Assembly (NCBI GenBank): GCA_903933115.1
Contig: CAIZIT010000063.1
Location: forward strand, 118,599 to 182,598
Reading direction: 5' to 3'
Length of the DNA stretch: 64,000 nt
Source of the DNA: an uncultured Burkholderiales bacterium
GTDB lineage: Bacteria > Pseudomonadota > Gammaproteobacteria > Burkholderiales > Burkholderiaceae_C
Shown: piece after piece, positions 61,883 through 64,000 of the stretch
Numbering within the stretch: the stretch's first letter is position 1
Layout of the letters: every line of letters starts with the position of its first letter
The notes under the pieces: generated by a model
What the model was told of the DNA's origin: nothing
The model's input: only the letters and a program-made list of their open reading frames with translations
The model's database searches: none
Translations under genes and position numbers: made by a program

Positions 61883-63907
61883 ATGAAATTCTTGAATCCA
61901 TGCAATCCAATTGCCACCGCTTTCTTGGGGGCATTGCTTGTGCAGTCGGCATTGGCTGCTCCTACAGTCACTCGTTTGACGCCACCCAGTGAGCTCTTTG
62001 CGAGCTCTCGTTCAGCGCCCATCATCGCTCGCTTCTTGCTCGATCAGCGCTTTGACCTGCAAGCGAGCATCTTGCCCGACGATCCCAGCAAAAGCATCAC
62101 GAAAGTGGAGTTTGCGCTCAACGGGCAAAAGCTTCAAATGCCCACCAGTTTGAGAGACTGTGCTCAAGGTTGCTTGCCCCAGGTGGCCAAAAATACAGGC
62201 ATCGCCAGTCTTCGCGCCTTTGCGGTCAAGAAGCCCGGCATTCACGTGATCACGGTCACGGCCACACAAAGCGATGGTCAAACCACCAAGGCGCAGGGCA
62301 ACTTTGAAGTGGTCGCCATCAACAAGGGCGGTCAAAAAATCAAGAACATCATCATCATGCTTGGAGACGGCATGGGTGCAGCGCAAAGAACAGCGGCCAG
62401 AATTGTCGGTGGCGGCTACGCCCAAGGCAAAGTCATTGAGCCTTTGACCATGGACTCTTTCCCGGTGACGGGGATGGTGAAGACGGCTTCTCTCAACTCC
62501 ATCGTGACCGACTCCGCCCCTGGCATGACGGCTTACGTCTCGGGCAACAAAAACAACAACAACGAGGAGGGGGTGTTTCCAGACGACACCATCGACCCCT
62601 TTGACAACCCCAGGATCGAGTATTTGAGCGAGTACTTGCACAGGACCCAAGGCAAGGCCTTGGGGGTCGTCACCACGGCTGACGTCTTTGACGCAACCCC
62701 TGCTGGCAACGCGGTTCATACGAGCAACCGAGGCGCGGGCACGGGCATTGTGGATCAATTTTTGGATGACCGCCACTTGAGTGGTTTGTCGGTGTTGATG
62801 GGAGGAGGTCGCAAGTGGTTCTTGCCCTCTAAGGAGGCGGGCTCGGCCAGAAGCGATAAAAACGACTATGCGTTCTCCAGCACCGACCCCCACACCTCGC
62901 TCATCGCATCGGCCTGGGGGGCCAAGCCAGGTGCGCTCGACAAAGATCGCAATTTGATCGCTGACTTCCAAGCTGCAGGATTTGCCTACGCAGCCACCAA
63001 GAGCGGTTTGGACCAAATCGACACCCGCCAGGTCGATCAGCTGTTGGGACTTTTTGCGTACTCGAACATGAATGTGGCGCTAGACAAGATGGACGGCAGG
63101 CGTGCTGCTCTCAAGGGGCAAAAGGGCCGGGTGGTGGATGACTTTGGTCTGCCTGATCAACCGATGCTCGACGAGATGACGCAAAAAGCCATCGGTGTGT
63201 TGTCCAGAAAGAAGAATGGCTTTGTTTTGATGGTGGAGGGCGCCTCTATCGACAAGCAAGCCCATAACATGGACACCGAGAGGTGGATTTTGGACACCTT
63301 GGAGTTTGACAAAGCCATCAAAGTGGCCAAGGACTATGCGGCCAGCAGGTCGGACACTTTGGTGATCGTGACCGCTGACCATGAGTGCTCAGGAGCGGCA
63401 CTCATTGGAGGCTCCATGGTGAGCGACGCCAGACTGCAAGAGCTCACCCGTGCCGGGGGCGTTGAGAATCTAAGAGACAAAGTGGTGGGCATTTACGAAA
63501 AAGCGGGCTTTCCAAGCTATGTCATCGCGCCAGACGGCTACCCCCAGACGACAGACATCGATAAGCGTTTGCTCGTCGGATACGGCGCCAACAGCGACCG
63601 CTTTGAAGACTGGAGAAGCAATGAGTTGCCTTTGCAAGACGTCCAGCAACCCTTTGTGAACCAAGCACCGCTCAAAGCTCACCCTGCTGATCCTCGTTTG
63701 AGGGATGTAGAGGGTCACTTTGAGATCACGGGCCAAGTGCCTGGCGGCAGCGCTGTGCACACGGCCACCGATATTCCGATTTCTGCCTTTGGACTCGGTG
63801 CATGGTCTTTCACCGGTGTGATGGACAACACCGATGTGTTCTTCAAATTGGCGCAGTCCGCATTGGGCGGAGTGGTGGCTCCCAACTTTGGCATGAAGGG
63901 GAAGTGA
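61883..63907 (+). CDS. Secreted alkaline phosphatase with extra N-terminal domain
   Basis: A 674-residue phosphomonoesterase of the PhoA superfamily, releasing phosphate outside the cytoplasm. A signal peptide (1 to about 26) is followed by a beta-sandwich-like domain (about 30-150) and then the core. In the core, Asp162 is in MLGDGMGAAQR, the nucleophile Ser211 in TDSAPGMTAY, the second metal sites in VEGASIDKQAHNMD and VTADHECSG, and a His in SAVHTATDIPI. All usual catalytic positions seem present. The length and front domain separate it from E. coli PhoA (471 residues). Expression is probably Pho-controlled. Confidence 0.92.
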   Translation: MKFLNPCNPIATAFLGALLVQSALAAPTVTRLTPPSELFASSRSAPIIARFLLDQRFDLQASILPDDPSKSITKVEFALNGQKLQMPTSLRDCAQGCLPQVAKNTGIASLRAFAVKKPGIHVITVTATQSDGQTTKAQGNFEVVAINKGGQKIKNIIIMLGDGMGAAQRTAARIVGGGYAQGKVIEPLTMDSFPVTGMVKTASLNSIVTDSAPGMTAYVSGNKNNNNEEGVFPDDTIDPFDNPRIEYLSEYLHRTQGKALGVVTTADVFDATPAGNAVHTSNRGAGTGIVDQFLDDRHLSGLSVLMGGGRKWFLPSKEAGSARSDKNDYAFSSTDPHTSLIASAWGAKPGALDKDRNLIADFQAAGFAYAATKSGLDQIDTRQVDQLLGLFAYSNMNVALDKMDGRRAALKGQKGRVVDDFGLPDQPMLDEMTQKAIGVLSRKKNGFVLMVEGASIDKQAHNMDTERWILDTLEFDKAIKVAKDYAASRSDTLVIVTADHECSGAALIGGSMVSDARLQELTRAGGVENLRDKVVGIYEKAGFPSYVIAPDGYPQTTDIDKRLLVGYGANSDRFEDWRSNELPLQDVQQPFVNQAPLKAHPADPRLRDVEGHFEITGQVPGGSAVHTATDIPISAFGLGAWSFTGVMDNTDVFFKLAQSALGGVVAPNFGMKGK

Positions 63908-63937
63908 GCGGCAGCGGGGGGGATGGAAAAACACATT

Positions 63938-63961
63938 CAAATGCAAATGCAAATGCAAATG
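63938..63961. repeat. Hexanucleotide tandem repeat (CAAATG)n
   Basis: Four consecutive perfect copies of CAAATG about 30 bases after the alkaline phosphatase stop, in non-coding DNA. Confidence 0.85.
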
Positions 63962-63967
63962 CCTTGG

Positions 63968-63995
63968 CCCTAGACTTCCTCTAGGGACCTCTTTT
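63968..63995 (+). terminator. Probable Rho-independent terminator after alkaline phosphatase
   Basis: CCCTAG and CTAGGG form a perfect six-pair stem around a seven-base loop, followed after four bases by CTTTTT. It ends the phosphatase operon near the window edge. Confidence 0.5.
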
Positions 63996-64000
63996 TCGGA

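Noticed and set aside
62012..63016. 334-residue minus-strand frame within the alkaline phosphatase gene
   Set aside because: Antisense to catalytic motifs of a clear enzyme and Arg/His/Val-rich without a domain.

Overview
The window reads as chromosomal DNA of a betaproteobacterium, most likely order Burkholderiales. The basis is the ilvI-ilvH-ilvC, psd-pssA and leuA genes with betaproteobacterial protein styles, an Omp32-like trimeric porin, an adjacent aat-bpt pair, and an intermediate GC content (about half by eye). No rRNA, tRNA, CRISPR array, transposase, integrase or phage gene was found.

Layout. (1) 1-3061: end of the branched-chain amino acid operon ilvIHC, closed by a terminator. 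(2) 3134-16402: a block that sits between ilvC and psd. It holds a minus-strand operon btaA - acyltransferase-like gene - nucleoside transporter. Divergent from it is a TPR-lipoprotein-associated TRAP transporter (tatT, tatP, tatQM) followed by a secreted type I phosphodiesterase. Then comes a self-contained TonB energy-transduction cassette (exbD, tonB, TonB-dependent receptor, exbB). (3) 16515-19893: psd, pssA and leuA, the last preceded by a leucine-rich leader peptide and attenuator. (4) 20273-25119: DD-peptidase, IclR regulator, bpt and aat N-degron transferases, membrane acyltransferase. (5) 25382-33775: an RND efflux pair, a periplasmic molybdenum hydroxylase pair (iorA/iorB type) and an orphan soxY-soxZ pair with an atypical SoxY tail. 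(6) 33839-44738: a complete C-P lyase locus. The minus-strand operon runs phnG-H-I-J-(GNAT)-K-L-M-C-D-E and ends with a PhnZ-like HD oxygenase; the divergent operon is a 2H-phosphoesterase-like gene plus phnN. (7) 44744-48466: GNAT gene, a CorA-type channel with an MgtE-N-like front end, and a major porin. (8) 48528-60809: a minus-strand catabolic and uptake cluster (creatinase-like M24 protein, D-2-hydroxyacid dehydrogenase, FAD-linked oxidase, NMT1/SsuABC-type ABC importer, creatininase-family hydrolase, RidA, cytosine-deaminase-like amidohydrolase, flavodoxin-fold oxidoreductase, CDA-fold deaminase, Rieske oxygenase). Together these look like degradation of an imported nitrogen heterocycle. 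(9) 61135-63907: an exported protein of unknown function and a secreted alkaline phosphatase.

How it fits together. The unifying theme is phosphorus starvation. The window encodes BtaA (phosphorus-free lipid head groups), a secreted phosphodiesterase and a secreted alkaline phosphatase, a nucleoside transporter, a TRAP and a TonB importer of unknown substrate, and the C-P lyase system. Five intergenic regions before these genes carry degenerate 7-4-7 direct repeats resembling the PhoB box. Each match is weak alone, but all lie upstream of genes expected in a Pho regulon. The most novel-looking items are the btaA operon without a neighbouring btaB, the Pho-linked TPAT transporter with its phosphodiesterase, the PhnZ-like oxygenase ending a C-P lyase operon, and the heterocycle-degradation cluster.
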